Assembly: GCF_006438845.1 (NCBI RefSeq)
Contig: NZ_RCZJ01000002.1
Span: forward strand, 633,145 to 697,144
Length of the DNA stretch: 64,000 bases
DNA from: Variovorax ginsengisoli
GTDB taxonomy: Bacteria > Pseudomonadota > Gammaproteobacteria > Burkholderiales > Burkholderiaceae_C
Reading direction: 5' to 3'
Part shown: positions 9,051 to 17,864 of the stretch, in pieces
Position numbering within the stretch: the stretch's first letter is position 1
Layout: the number at the start of each line of letters is the position of its first letter
Made by a program: the position numbers and the translations under genes
The notes under the pieces: generated by a model
What the model was told of the DNA's origin: nothing
The model's database searches: none
What the model saw: only the letters and a program-made list of their open reading frames with translations

Positions 9051-10562
9051 ATGGAACTGTTTCATAACCTGTCGATCGGCTTCGGCGTCGCCTTCACCTT
9101 CACCAACCTGCTGTACTGCCTGGTCGGTTGCATTCTCGGTACGCTGATTGGCGTGCTCCCCGGCATCGGTCCCGTCGCGACGATCGCGATGCTGCTGCCT
9201 GCCACCTACGCGCTGCCCCCCGTATCGGCACTGATCATGCTGGCCGGCATCTACTACGGCGCGCAGTACGGCGGTTCGACCACGGCCATCCTGGTGAACC
9301 TGCCGGGCGAGTCTTCGTCGGTCGTGACCTGCATCGACGGCTACCAGATGGCGCGGCAAGGCCGGGCGGGCCCTGCGCTCGCGGCGGCCGGCCTGGGCTC
9401 CTTCTTCGCCGGCTGCGTCGGCACGCTGATCCTGGCTGCCTTCGCGCCGCCGCTGACCGAACTGGCCTTCAAGTTCGGCCCGGCCGAGTACTTCTCGCTG
9501 ATGACGCTGGGTCTGATCGGCGCCGTGGTGCTGGCCTCGGGCTCGCTGCTCAAGGCGGTCGCCATGATCGTGCTGGGCCTGCTGCTGGGCATCGTCGGCA
9601 CCGACGTGAATTCGGGTGTGGCGCGCTTCAGCTTCGACATCCCGGAACTGACTGACGGCATCGGCTTCGTGGTGATCGCCATGGGCGTGTTCGGCTACGG
9701 CGAAATCATCGGCAACCTGTCGCAGCCCGACGACGAGCGCGAGGTGTTCACCGCCAATGTGAAGGGTCTGTTCCCCACGAAGGACGACTTCAAGCGCATG
9801 GCCCCCGCCGTGCTGCGCGGCACCGCCCTCGGCTCGGCGCTGGGCATCCTGCCCGGTGGCGGCGCACTGTTGGCGGCCTTCGCGGCTTACGCGCTCGAGA
9901 AGAAGATCAAGATGAAGCCGGGCGAAGTGCCTTTCGGCAAGGGCAACATCCGCGGCGTCGCCTCGCCCGAATCGGCCAACAACGCTGGCGCGCAAACCTC
10001 CTTCATCCCGCTGCTCACGCTGGGCATTCCGCCCAACGCCGTGATGGCGCTGATGGTGGGTGCCATGACCATCCACAACATCCAGCCCGGCCCGCAGGTG
10101 ATGACCAGCAACCCGGAACTGTTCTGGGGCTTGATCGCCTCGATGTGGATCGGCAACGCGATGCTGATCATCCTGAACCTGCCGTTGATCGGCATGTGGA
10201 TCAAGCTGCTCACGGTGCCCTACAAGTTCCTGTTCCCGGCCATCGTGCTGTTCTGTGCAGTCGGCGTGTACTCGACCAACAACAACACCTTCGACGTGTG
10301 GATGGTTGCGATCTTCGGCGTGATCGGGTACCTCTTCCTCAAGCTCAAGACCGAGCCCGCGCCGCTGCTGCTGGGCTTCATCCTGGGCCCGATGATGGAA
10401 GAGAACCTGCGCCGCGCGCTGCTGCTGTCGCGCGGCACCTGGAGCGTGTTCGTCACGCGTCCGCTGTCGGCCGGCCTGCTGGTGGCAGCGTGCCTGCTGC
10501 TGGGCATTGTGCTGCTGCCGTCGATCAAGGCCAAGCGCGAAGAGGCCTTCGTCGAAGAGTAG
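9051..10562 (+). CDS. tctA: Tripartite tricarboxylate transporter, large permease subunit TctA
   Basis: 503 residues, the normal length for TctA, with about 11-12 membrane segments. Characteristic motifs are GTLIGVLPGIGPVATIAMLLP, YYGAQYGGSTTAILVNLPGE and the second-half counterpart GILPGGGALLAAF with GVASPESANNAGAQTSFIPLLTLGIPPNAVMA. It is coupled to tctB. The stop is followed 6 nt later by one copy of the structured repeat and then a terminator. The permease probably serves dispersed Bug receptors, as is usual in Burkholderiales. Confidence 0.94.
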   Translation: MELFHNLSIGFGVAFTFTNLLYCLVGCILGTLIGVLPGIGPVATIAMLLPATYALPPVSALIMLAGIYYGAQYGGSTTAILVNLPGESSSVVTCIDGYQMARQGRAGPALAAAGLGSFFAGCVGTLILAAFAPPLTELAFKFGPAEYFSLMTLGLIGAVVLASGSLLKAVAMIVLGLLLGIVGTDVNSGVARFSFDIPELTDGIGFVVIAMGVFGYGEIIGNLSQPDDEREVFTANVKGLFPTKDDFKRMAPAVLRGTALGSALGILPGGGALLAAFAAYALEKKIKMKPGEVPFGKGNIRGVASPESANNAGAQTSFIPLLTLGIPPNAVMALMVGAMTIHNIQPGPQVMTSNPELFWGLIASMWIGNAMLIILNLPLIGMWIKLLTVPYKFLFPAIVLFCAVGVYSTNNNTFDVWMVAIFGVIGYLFLKLKTEPAPLLLGFILGPMMEENLRRALLLSRGTWSVFVTRPLSAGLLVAACLLLGIVLLPSIKAKREEAFVEE

Positions 10563-10568
10563 GCTCGT

Positions 10569-10658
10569 CCCCAGGCTGCGGCGCACTGCGTGTCGCCTTC
10601 GCCTTCCCCCTACCGGGGGCGACACCGGCGGTCCGGCAGAGCCGGTTCCGCGGTGTCT
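10569..10658 (+). repeat. Structured intergenic repeat, copy A
   Basis: About 90 bp starting CCCCAGGCTGCGGCGCACTG and ending GCCGGTTCCGCGGTGTCT. It has the two shared hairpins of the family: CCCCC-TACC-GGGGG, then a nested structure with inner stem CCGGC/GCCGG-like sequence (here CCGGCAGAGCCGG) inside CACC.GCGG/CCGCGGTG arms. It lies in the 3' untranslated region between the tctA stop and the terminator at 10667. Confidence 0.85.
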
Positions 10659-10666
10659 CACGAACA

Positions 10667-10693
10667 AGAAAGCCGCCCATCGGGCGGCTTTCT
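10667..10693. terminator. Bidirectional terminator between tctA and purT
   Basis: Perfect 12-bp stem AGAAAGCCGCCC / GGGCGGCTTTCT with a 3-nt loop. It serves tctA on the plus strand and purT on the minus strand; the U tracts are short because they lie within the stem ends. Confidence 0.75.
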
Positions 10694-10713
10694 GCCGTTC
10701 GGGCGTGGCGGTT

Positions 10714-11919
10714 TCAGGCTTTACGGGGCTTCACGCGCGAGGCGGCTTCCTTGGCGTTCGCGCGCGCGGTGTCGATATCGGCCGCATGCGCCAGCGCCAC
10801 GCCCATGCGGCGCTTGACGAAGCTCTCGGGCTTGCCGAAGAGGCGGATGTCGACGCCGTGCACCTGCAGCGCCTCGGCCACGCCGTCGAAGACGATGCCG
10901 GTCGCGTCGACGCCGCCGTAGATCACGGCGCTGGCACCCGCGCTCTTGAGCGTGGTGTCGACCGGCAGGCCGAGGATGGCGCGGGCGTGCAGCTCGAACT
11001 CGTTCTGCCACTGCGTCGCCATCGTCACCATGCCGGTGTCGTGCGGGCGCGGGCTGACCTCGCTGAACCAGACCTCTTCGCCCTTCACGAACAGCTCGAC
11101 GCCGAAGAGCCCCTGGCCGCCCAAGTCGTCCGTCACCGCTTTCGCGATCTGCTGCGCCTTCTTCAGCGCCACTGGCGACATCGGGTGCGGCTGCCAGCTC
11201 TCGACATAGTCGCCGCTGACCTGCACGTGGCCGATGGGCTCGCAGAATTGGGTCTGGACCGAGGCCTTGGCGTCGAGCGCGCGCACGGTCAGCAGCGTGA
11301 TCTCGTAGTCGAAGTCGATGAAGCCTTCGACGATCACGCGGCCGTGGCTCACGCGGCCGCCCGCCATGGCGTAGTCCCAGGCTTTCTTCACGTCGGTCGG
11401 GCCGTCGATCTTGCTCTGGCCCTTGCCGGAGCTGCTCATCACCGGCTTGACGATGCAGGGGTAACCGATGCCGGCATCGATGGCGGCCTGCAGTTCTTCG
11501 AGCGAGTCGCAGAACTCGTAGGGGCTGGTCGGCACGCCCAGCGTTTCGGCGGCGAGGCGGCGGATGCCTTCGCGGTCCATCGTGAGGCGGGCTGCGCGGG
11601 CGGTCGGGATGACGCGCACGGCGCCTGCGTCTTCCAGCGCCTGCAGCATCGGCGTGGCGATGGCCTCGATCTCGGGCACGACCAGATGCGGCTTCTCGGC
11701 CTCGATCAGCGCCTTGAGCTGCGCCGGATCGCTCATGGTGATCGTGCGTGCGTGGTGCGCCACCTGCTGGCCGGGCGCGTTCTCGTAGCGGTCCACGGCG
11801 ATGGTCTCGACGCCCAGGCGTTGCAGCGCGATCAGCACCTCCTTGCCGAGCTCGCCGGAGCCGAGCAGCATGACGCGGGTGGCGTCGGGGGACAGCGGGG
11901 TGCCGAGGGGGGTCGTCAT
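10714..11919 (-). CDS. purT: Formate-dependent phosphoribosylglycinamide formyltransferase
   Basis: 401 residues, ATP-grasp enzyme of purine synthesis that makes formyl-GAR from GAR, formate and ATP. The N-terminus [42 protein letters not shown] is diagnostic of PurT. The ATP-grasp region includes [16 protein letters not shown], and the metal-binding end includes [16 protein letters not shown]. The start MTTPLG at 11919 is chosen because the GSGELG motif then falls at about residues 21-26. It is monocistronic, with the terminator at 10667-10693. Confidence 0.95.
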   Translation of the reverse strand: MTTPLGTPLSPDATRVMLLGSGELGKEVLIALQRLGVETIAVDRYENAPGQQVAHHARTITMSDPAQLKALIEAEKPHLVVPEIEAIATPMLQALEDAGAVRVIPTARAARLTMDREGIRRLAAETLGVPTSPYEFCDSLEELQAAIDAGIGYPCIVKPVMSSSGKGQSKIDGPTDVKKAWDYAMAGGRVSHGRVIVEGFIDFDYEITLLTVRALDAKASVQTQFCEPIGHVQVSGDYVESWQPHPMSPVALKKAQQIAKAVTDDLGGQGLFGVELFVKGEEVWFSEVSPRPHDTGMVTMATQWQNEFELHARAILGLPVDTTLKSAGASAVIYGGVDATGIVFDGVAEALQVHGVDIRLFGKPESFVKRRMGVALAHAADIDTARANAKEAASRVKPRKA

Positions 11920-12086
11920 GGGAAGCGCTCCGGGGGCTGGAAAACCGGGCACTTTAATCCACCCGCCCTGAATCCCATGTTGTCGGCTGCGGCACAGCGC
12001 CAGTGAGCCGTGCTGCGACACAATCACCGCCATCGCGCGGGCCATGCTCGCCTCCCCATCTCAAATTCGCTGCAAGGAGCACTTCA

Positions 12087-12935
12087 ATGAGCATTCAAAC
12101 CGTCGGCATCATCGGCGCCGGAACCATGGGCAACGGCATCGCGCAAGCCTGCGCGGTCGCTGGCGTGAAGGTCGTGATGGTCGACATCGCGCAAGCCGCC
12201 GTCGACAAGGGCCTGGCCACCGTCAGCGGCAGTCTCGACCGCCTGATCAAGAAGGAGAAGCTGACGGCCCAGCAGAAGACCGCCGCGCTGGCGATGATCC
12301 AGGGCTCGACGAACTACGAGGACCTCAAGGGCGCGCAGCTGGTGATCGAGGCCGCCACCGAGAACTACGAGCTCAAGCTGAAGATCCTCAAGCAGGTCGA
12401 CGCGATGCTCGCGCCCGAAGTCATCATCGCGTCGAACACCTCATCGATCTCGATCACCAAGCTGGCCGCGGCCACCTCGCGCGCCGACCGCTTCATCGGC
12501 ATGCACTTCTTCAACCCGGTGCCGATGATGGCGCTGGTGGAAATCATCCGCGGCTACCTGACGAGCGACGCCACGCACGACGCGGTGAAGGCGCTGTCGG
12601 TGAAGCTCGGCAAGTCGCCGATCACCGTGAAGAACGCGCCGGGCTTCGTGGTCAACCGCATCCTGGTGCCGATGATCAACGAAGCCTTCTTCGTGCTGTC
12701 CGAAGGCATTGCGACGGCGGAAGACATCGACGCCGGCATGAAGCTCGGCACCAACCAGCCGATCGGCCCGCTGGCCCTGGCCGACATGATCGGCCTGGAC
12801 GTGTGCCTGGCCGTGATGGACGTGTACCTCGAGGAGTACGGTGACTCCAAGTACCGGGCCTGCCCGCTGCTGAAGGAAATGGTCGCTGCCGGCCAGCTCG
12901 GCCGCAAGACCGGCCGCGGCGTGTATCAGTACTGA
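12087..12935 (+). CDS. 3-hydroxybutyryl-CoA dehydrogenase
   Basis: 282 residues, exactly typical. NAD(P)-dependent oxidation of L-3-hydroxyacyl-CoA (or reduction of acetoacetyl-CoA) in short-chain fatty-acid and aromatic catabolism. It has the Rossmann motif GIIGAGTMGNGIA (residues 7-19) and catalytic residues Ser119, His140 in MHFFNPVP and Glu152, with the NAPGFVVNR hinge near residue 185 and a C-terminal GRKTGRGVYQY. An AAGGAG ribosome site precedes the ATG. It is followed by two repeat copies and a crotonase gene. Symbols such as hbd or paaH are possible, but context does not choose between them. Confidence 0.93.
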   Translation: MSIQTVGIIGAGTMGNGIAQACAVAGVKVVMVDIAQAAVDKGLATVSGSLDRLIKKEKLTAQQKTAALAMIQGSTNYEDLKGAQLVIEAATENYELKLKILKQVDAMLAPEVIIASNTSSISITKLAAATSRADRFIGMHFFNPVPMMALVEIIRGYLTSDATHDAVKALSVKLGKSPITVKNAPGFVVNRILVPMINEAFFVLSEGIATAEDIDAGMKLGTNQPIGPLALADMIGLDVCLAVMDVYLEEYGDSKYRACPLLKEMVAAGQLGRKTGRGVYQY

Positions 12936-13025
12936 CCCCCAGGCTTGCCCACTTCGTGTGGCAGCGCCAACCCCCTTCCAGTGGGGCAACACCAGCGGCC
13001 CGGCGAAGCCGGTTCCGCGGTGTTC
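12936..13025 (+). repeat. Structured intergenic repeat, copy B
   Basis: Begins on the nucleotide after the dehydrogenase stop (TGA-CCCCC). It matches the family, with hairpin CCCCC-TTCCAGT-GGGG, inner stem CCGGC-GAA-GCCGG, and the end TTCCGCGGTGTTCT. It is followed 8 nt later by copy C, making a tandem pair. Confidence 0.88.
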
Positions 13026-13033
13026 TTGGATCA

Positions 13034-13123
13034 CCCCCAGGCTTGCCCACTTCGTGTGGCAGCGCCAACCCCCTTCCGGGGGCAACACCAGCGGCCCGGC
13101 GAAGCCGGTTCCGCGGTGCTTCT
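13034..13123 (+). repeat. Structured intergenic repeat, copy C
   Basis: Tandem neighbour of copy B and nearly identical over the first 45 bp. The first hairpin is CCCCC-TTC-CGGGGG; the second half is the same as in copy B up to CCGCGGTG. It ends about 27 nt before the crotonase start codon, upstream of that gene's ribosome site. Confidence 0.88.
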
Positions 13124-13150
13124 CGAACAAAACAACGACAGGAGACTGCC

Positions 13151-13966
13151 ATGCTTGCTGAAGGAACCACACCCCCGCCCGAAGGCTGCATCGACACACA
13201 GGTGCTCGACCATGTGCTGCTGATCGGCATCAACCGCCCGGCCAAGCGCAACGGCTGGACGCCGCGCATGTTCCGCGAGCTCGCCGAGGCGTACACCCGG
13301 CTCGATGACGACCCTGCACTGCGCGTGGGCGTGCTGCATGCGATGGGCGATCACTTCACCGCCGGGCTCGACCTGCCGGCCTTCACCGAGTTCATGCAGC
13401 GCGGAGAGAAGGTGGTGCCGAAGGGCATGGTCGAGCCGCACGACTTCGGGCTCGACGGTTACCGCCGACGCACCAAGCCGATGGTCGTTGCGGTCAAGGG
13501 CATCTGTTTCACGGTCGGGATCGAGCTGATGCTGGGCGCCGACATCGTGGTCGCGGCCGACAACTGCCGCTTCTCGCAAATGGAGGTTCAGCGCGGCATC
13601 ATGGCCACCGGCGGCGCCACGCTGCGCATGGCCGAGCGCGCGGGCCTCGGCAACGCGATGCTGCACCTGCTGACGGCCGACGAGTTCGGCAGCGCCGAGG
13701 CGCTGCGCCTGAACTTCGTGCAGCGCGTGATGCCAGCTGGCCAGGAGCTGGACGAGGCCTTGCGCATCGCGCAGCAGATCGCCGCGCAGGCACCGCTGGC
13801 CGTGGTGGCCACGCGCCTCAACGTGCTCAAGGCCGTGGAAGAAGGGCCGGCGGCGGCGGTGGCCGAATTCATCGAGACGCAGAAACGACTCGCGCGCAGC
13901 GAGGACGCCGCGGAGGGCGTGCGCGCCTTCGTCGAGCGGCGCCCGGCCCGCTTCAGCGGTCGCTGA
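13151..13966 (+). CDS. Enoyl-CoA hydratase/isomerase (crotonase) family protein
   Basis: 271 residues. Oxyanion-hole segment HFTAGLDLPAF, the second oxyanion region TVGIELMLGADIVVAADNCRF, and glutamates in the positions of both hydratase acids (GIEL and SQMEV) are present, so hydratase activity is plausible. The start has an ACAGGAG site 5-7 nt upstream. It lies downstream of 3-hydroxybutyryl-CoA dehydrogenase, with only two repeat copies between, so the pair probably serves beta-oxidation of short acyl-CoAs. The exact substrate is unknown. Confidence 0.88.
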   Translation: MLAEGTTPPPEGCIDTQVLDHVLLIGINRPAKRNGWTPRMFRELAEAYTRLDDDPALRVGVLHAMGDHFTAGLDLPAFTEFMQRGEKVVPKGMVEPHDFGLDGYRRRTKPMVVAVKGICFTVGIELMLGADIVVAADNCRFSQMEVQRGIMATGGATLRMAERAGLGNAMLHLLTADEFGSAEALRLNFVQRVMPAGQELDEALRIAQQIAAQAPLAVVATRLNVLKAVEEGPAAAVAEFIETQKRLARSEDAAEGVRAFVERRPARFSGR

Positions 13967-14101
13967 CGCGCGCGACGGCGGAGTCGACAAGGCGTATCGC
14001 GCCAAGGACGACCCTGCGCTCCCGCACGGCCGGAAATACCGCGATGCGGGGGATCCCGCAGCGTCATTCGAAGCAACCCTGCCGGCGGTCCGGCAATTAC
14101 A

Positions 14102-14130
14102 TTGCACGCAATTCAATTGCTCGCTACACT
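14102..14130 (+). promoter_or_regulatory. ohrR promoter with OhrR operator in the spacer
   Basis: -35 TTGCAC (14102-14107), 17-nt spacer, -10 TACACT (14125-14130). The spacer contains the palindrome GCAATT-C-AATTGC (14108-14120), which resembles AT-rich OhrR boxes. Transcription would start near 14137, the A of the ohrR ATG, giving a leaderless mRNA. Confidence 0.6.
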
Positions 14131-14136
14131 TCAGCC

Positions 14137-14586
14137 ATGCGCTCCGCACCTTCCACCGACGAAATGCTCCTGCTGGACAACCAGCTGTGCTTCGCCGTGT
14201 ACTCCGCATCGCTTGCGATGACGCGGCTCTACAAGCCGATGCTCGACAAGCTCAAGCTCACCTACCCTCAGTACCTGGTGATGCTTGCGCTGTGGGAACA
14301 AGACGGCGCGACGGTGTCCGAGTTGGGCGAGCGGCTGTCGCTCGACTCCGGCACGCTCACACCGCTGCTCAAGCGCCTCGAAACCAGCGGTCACCTGACT
14401 CGCTTGCGCGACGCGGCCGACGAGCGACGCGTTCGCATCACGTTGAGCGGCGCCGGCCGCCGCCTCAAGGCGCGCGCGGCCGACGTGCCCGCCTGCCTGC
14501 TGGCGGCCACGCAATGCGACGTGCCCGAACTTATCGCGCTCACGCAGCAAATCCAGACGCTGCGCGATCGCATCAAGGCCGCTTAG
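14137..14586 (+). CDS. ohrR: Organic hydroperoxide-sensing MarR-family repressor OhrR
   Basis: 149 residues. A MarR winged-helix dimer that represses ohr and is released when its N-terminal Cys is oxidised by organic peroxides. The sensing Cys18 sits in [20 protein letters not shown], the OhrR signature. Cys120 and Cys127 in the C-terminal helix suggest the two-Cys class, in which Cys127 would form the disulfide. The DNA-reading part is [23 protein letters not shown] and the wing is RVRITLS. It is followed by ohr after 79 nt. Confidence 0.95.
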   Translation: MRSAPSTDEMLLLDNQLCFAVYSASLAMTRLYKPMLDKLKLTYPQYLVMLALWEQDGATVSELGERLSLDSGTLTPLLKRLETSGHLTRLRDAADERRVRITLSGAGRRLKARAADVPACLLAATQCDVPELIALTQQIQTLRDRIKAA

Positions 14587-14604
14587 CCCGAAAAATTTCC
14601 GCGT

Positions 14605-14622
14605 GTGCTTCACCGGAAGCAC
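14605..14622 (+). other. Hairpin between ohrR and ohr
   Basis: GTGCTTC-ACCG-GAAGCAC, a perfect 7-bp stem with 4-nt loop, 18 nt after the ohrR stop. No U run follows directly, so it is not a classical terminator; it may set the ratio of repressor to enzyme or protect the ohr mRNA. Confidence 0.4.
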
Positions 14623-14665
14623 TCACCTTTTCACCACTTCTCCAACCACTCCCAAAGGAACGACC

Positions 14666-15091
14666 ATGACCACGAAACTCGACAAGGTTCTCTACACCGC
14701 CGAAGCCCACACCACCGGCGGCCGCGACGGCGCTGGCAAGAGCAGCGACGGCGCCATCGACGTGCAACTGAGCTCGCCCGGTTCGGGCAAGCCGGGCACC
14801 AACCCCGAGCAGCTGTTCGCGGTCGGCTACGCCGCCTGCTTCATCGGCGCGATGAAGGCCGTCGGCCCGAAGGTCGGCGTGAAGGTGCCGGACGACGTCG
14901 CGATCGACTCCAAGGTCTCGCTCGGCCCGACGAACGGCGGCGCGGCCTACGGCATCAGCGTGCAACTGGCCATCACCCTGCCCGGCCTCGATGCCGAGCA
15001 GAAGCAGAAGCTGGTCGACACCGCCCACCAGGTGTGCCCGTACTCGAACGCGACCCGCGGCAACATCGACGTCGAGATCACGATCGCCTGA
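14666..15091 (+). CDS. ohr: Organic hydroperoxide resistance protein Ohr
   Basis: 141 residues. Thiol-dependent peroxidase that reduces organic and lipid hydroperoxides. The two redox cysteines are visible: Cys58 in GYAACFIGAM and Cys124 in HQVCPYSNATRGN. N-terminal VLYTAEAHTTGGRDG and NPEQLFAVGYAA are family hallmarks. The AAAGGA ribosome site lies just before the ATG. The partner regulator OhrR is immediately upstream. Confidence 0.97.
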   Translation: MTTKLDKVLYTAEAHTTGGRDGAGKSSDGAIDVQLSSPGSGKPGTNPEQLFAVGYAACFIGAMKAVGPKVGVKVPDDVAIDSKVSLGPTNGGAAYGISVQLAITLPGLDAEQKQKLVDTAHQVCPYSNATRGNIDVEITIA

Positions 15092-15108
15092 TCGATCCCA
15101 CCTCACGG

Positions 15109-15146
15109 AGGGCGGCACGGCCTTGTGGCTGTGCCGCCCTTTTTCC
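15109..15146 (+). terminator. Rho-independent terminator of ohr
   Basis: AGGGCGGCAC...GTGCCGCCCT stem extended by GGCC/GGCT, TTGT loop, followed by a T run (TTTTTCC). It begins 17 nt after the ohr stop. Confidence 0.92.
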
Positions 15147-15194
15147 ATGGTGCTGGTTGCACGATGCGGTTCGGTGCGCGCCGACAATCGCCCC

Positions 15195-16229
15195 ATGACA
15201 CCTAACAGCGCACCGGCGAACACCCATCCTTACGAGAGCCTCACGCCCGACGTGGTGCTCGACGCGCTGGCCACGCTGGACCTGCACGGCGACGGTCGAC
15301 TCACTGCCCTCAACTCCTACGAAAACCGGGTCTACCAAGTCTTCCTCGACCAGCCGGCCGCGCACGCGTCGGTGGTCGTCAAGTTCTACCGGCCCGAGCG
15401 CTGGAGCACCACCGAAATCCTGGAGGAACACGCCTTCTCGCGCGAGCTGGCCGCCGCCGATGTGCCCGCCGTTCCGCCGATCGAGGTCCACGGCCGCACG
15501 CTGCACCACCACGACGGCTTCGCCTTCAGCGTGAGCCCCTACCGTGGCGGACGCTCACCCGAGCTCGACGACTTCGAGGTGCTCGAATGGGTCGGCCGCT
15601 TCCTCGCACGCATCCACACCATCGGCGCGGCGCAGCCGTTCGTGGCACGGCCGGCGCTCGACCTGCAGAGCTTCGGCATCGCTTCGCGCGACTGGCTGCT
15701 CGGCAACGACAAGATCCCGCTCGACGTGCAACGCGGCTGGGAAAAGGCCTGCAACGAGGCGCTCGGCCGCATCGCTGCGACGCCTCTGTCCCCCACTTCC
15801 GCCGACGCAACGCTGCGCAAGCTGCGCCTGCACGGCGACGTGCACCCCGGCAACATCCTCTGGACGCCGACCGATCGCCCCGACGGCGGCCCGCATTTCG
15901 TCGATCTCGACGACGCGCGGACCGGCTTCGCGGTGCAGGACCTGTGGATGCTGCTGTCGGGCGACCGGGCCCAGCGCACCGGCCAGCTCAGCGGCCTGCT
16001 CGACGGCTACGAGCAGTTCCGCTCCTTCGACCGCCGCGAGCTCGCGCTGATCGAGCCGCTGCGCACGCTGCGGCTCATCCACTACAGCGCCTGGCTGGCG
16101 CGCCGCTGGGAAGACCCGATCTTCCCGATCAACTTTCCCTGGTTCGGTACCAGCGACTACTGGAAGGGGCAGATCCAGATGCTGCAGGACCAGTGCGAGT
16201 CGATGGACGAGGAACCGCTGTACGCCTAG
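15195..16229 (+). CDS. srkA: Stress response Ser/Thr kinase SrkA (YihE family)
   Basis: 344 residues. Aminoglycoside-phosphotransferase-fold kinase that in E. coli protects cells during envelope and oxidative stress. Seen here: [11 protein letters not shown] (start of the P-loop region), [12 protein letters not shown] (ATP-anchoring Lys), [11 protein letters not shown] (catalytic loop) and [10 protein letters not shown] (metal-binding loop). The C-terminal [22 protein letters not shown] is SrkA-typical. The last 4 nt overlap the convergent aldolase gene. Confidence 0.93.
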   Translation: MTPNSAPANTHPYESLTPDVVLDALATLDLHGDGRLTALNSYENRVYQVFLDQPAAHASVVVKFYRPERWSTTEILEEHAFSRELAAADVPAVPPIEVHGRTLHHHDGFAFSVSPYRGGRSPELDDFEVLEWVGRFLARIHTIGAAQPFVARPALDLQSFGIASRDWLLGNDKIPLDVQRGWEKACNEALGRIAATPLSPTSADATLRKLRLHGDVHPGNILWTPTDRPDGGPHFVDLDDARTGFAVQDLWMLLSGDRAQRTGQLSGLLDGYEQFRSFDRRELALIEPLRTLRLIHYSAWLARRWEDPIFPINFPWFGTSDYWKGQIQMLQDQCESMDEEPLYA

Positions 16230-17047
16230 TACACGATGGCGTCTGCGCCGGGTGCGCTGCGTGACGTCGCGAAGCGCGCCGCCGCCGCCTCGGCGCCGCG
16301 CGCCAGGATCTGCAGGTCCATCGCCACCGCGACGAACAACGCACCCAGGTCCAGGCACTCGCGCGCCCGAACTTCGTCGAGCATGAGGATGCCCGGCGCC
16401 TTGCCGGCGGCGCGGATGCAGCGGATCGCATCGTCGATGGCGCTGCGCACTTCGGGGTGGCCCGGGTCGCCGGGATGGCCCAGGCTGGCCGACAGGTCGG
16501 CCGGCCCGATGAACACGCCGTCGAGGCCCTCGACCGCAAGGATCGCGTCGAGGTGGTCGAGCGCCTCGCGCGTCTCGACCTGCACCAGCACGCAGAGCTC
16601 GTCCTGTGCACTTTTCACGTAGTCGCGGATGCGGCCGAAGTTGGACGCCCGCATCGAGCCGCCCATGCCGCGGATGCCCTCGGGCGCGTAGCGCGTCGCG
16701 CGCACCGCGGCTCTCGCCTCGTCGGCGTTCTGCACGAAAGGCAGCAGCAGGCTCTGCGCACCGATGTCGAGGTAGCGCTTGATGAGCACCGCGTCGTTCC
16801 AGTCGGGCCGCACCACGGCAGAGGTTGGGCGCGTCGCCTCGGCCGGCACGGCCGCAGTCACGGCCTGCAGTTGGTGCAGCATGCGCGGCACGTCGGTGGG
16901 CGTGTGCTCGGTGTCGAGCAGCACCCAGTCGAAGCCGGCACCGGCAACGATCTCCGACACGTAGGGGTCGGGCAGTGTGGACCAAAGGCCGATCTGCGGC
17001 ACTTGGGCCGCGAGCGCACGCTTGAAACGGTTGGTAGGCGCTGGCAT
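16226..17047 (-). CDS. HpcH/HpaI family aldolase
   Basis: 273 residues. Class II pyruvate aldolase of the HpaI type, which cleaves 4-hydroxy-2-oxo acids to pyruvate plus an aldehyde. [14 protein letters not shown] and [13 protein letters not shown] are the N-terminal signatures, metal-binding Glu lies in [11 protein letters not shown], and Asp in [11 protein letters not shown]. It is the last gene of the six-gene operon starting at 21054, 4 nt after the hydratase stop, where it would do the final C-C cleavage. The substrate is not known; 4-hydroxy-2-oxoheptanedioate is the classical one. Confidence 0.9.
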   Translation of the reverse strand: MPAPTNRFKRALAAQVPQIGLWSTLPDPYVSEIVAGAGFDWVLLDTEHTPTDVPRMLHQLQAVTAAVPAEATRPTSAVVRPDWNDAVLIKRYLDIGAQSLLLPFVQNADEARAAVRATRYAPEGIRGMGGSMRASNFGRIRDYVKSAQDELCVLVQVETREALDHLDAILAVEGLDGVFIGPADLSASLGHPGDPGHPEVRSAIDDAIRCIRAAGKAPGILMLDEVRARECLDLGALFVAVAMDLQILARGAEAAAARFATSRSAPGADAIVY

Positions 17048-17051
17048 GGGG

Positions 17052-17864
17052 TCAACCGAAGTGGCAGGACACGGTGCCGAACTCGCCGTAGTCGGCCACG
17101 ATGGTGTCGCCCTTCGCGACCTCGATCGGACGGATGAACGAGCCCGCGAGGATCACCTGCCCAGGCTGCAGCGTGACGCCGAAGCGGTGCAGTCGGTTGG
17201 CCAGCCAGGCCACGCCATAGCCCGGGTGGTTGAGCACGCCGGCCGCCAACCCTGTCTCCTCGACCTCGCCGTTGCGGCTGACGATGGCCCCGATGCGCCG
17301 CATGTCGGCATCGATCAGCGCCGGCTTGAAGGGCCGCCCCCCCAGCACCAGCGCGGCGTTGGCCGCGTTGTCGGAGATGGTGTCGAACACATTGCGTGTG
17401 CGCTTCGTCTCGGGATCGATGCGCTGGATGCGCGCGTCGAGGATCTCCAGCGCAGGCGTGACGTACGCGGTGGCATCGAGCACGTCGAACAGCGTGCAAT
17501 CGGGGCCCGACAGCGGCCGGGCCAGCACGAAGGCCAGCTCGGCCTCGATCTTCAGCTGCAGGAAGCGTTCCGCCGGGATCACCGCGCCGTCGCGGTAGAA
17601 CATGTCGTCGAGCAGCGTGCCGTAGTCGGGCTCGGCGATGTTCACCGCGCGCTGCATGGCCTTCGACGTGAGGCCGATCTTGTGGCCCTTCACCGTACGG
17701 CCGTTGCGCAGCTTGAGCTGCATCCACGCATGCTGGATCGCGTAGGCGTCGTCGATCGTCATGTCGGGATGGTCGAGCGAGAACTGCCGGCAGGCGATGC
17801 GCGTGCGCTCGGCTTCTTCGAGCCGCTCGGCGGCGTTGGCGAGGGTAGCTTGATCAAGGCTCAT
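17052..17864 (-). CDS. 2-oxo-hepta-3-ene-1,7-dioate hydratase-like (HpaH/MhpD family)
   Basis: 270 residues. Metal-dependent hydratase that adds water to 2-hydroxydienoates, giving the 4-hydroxy-2-oxo acid used by the aldolase. Seen: [50 protein letters not shown] (metal-ligand region), VLGGRPF and [27 protein letters not shown]. Its ATG overlaps the stop of the preceding FAH-family gene (ATGA). It acts just before the HpaI-like aldolase encoded next. Confidence 0.9.
   Translation of the reverse strand: MSLDQATLANAAERLEEAERTRIACRQFSLDHPDMTIDDAYAIQHAWMQLKLRNGRTVKGHKIGLTSKAMQRAVNIAEPDYGTLLDDMFYRDGAVIPAERFLQLKIEAELAFVLARPLSGPDCTLFDVLDATAYVTPALEILDARIQRIDPETKRTRNVFDTISDNAANAALVLGGRPFKPALIDADMRRIGAIVSRNGEVEETGLAAGVLNHPGYGVAWLANRLHRFGVTLQPGQVILAGSFIRPIEVAKGDTIVADYGEFGTVSCHFG

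Noticed and set aside
9024..10667. Minus-strand open frame of 547 codons opposite tctA
   Set aside because: Shadow frame of the TctA membrane protein; it also runs through the structured repeat.
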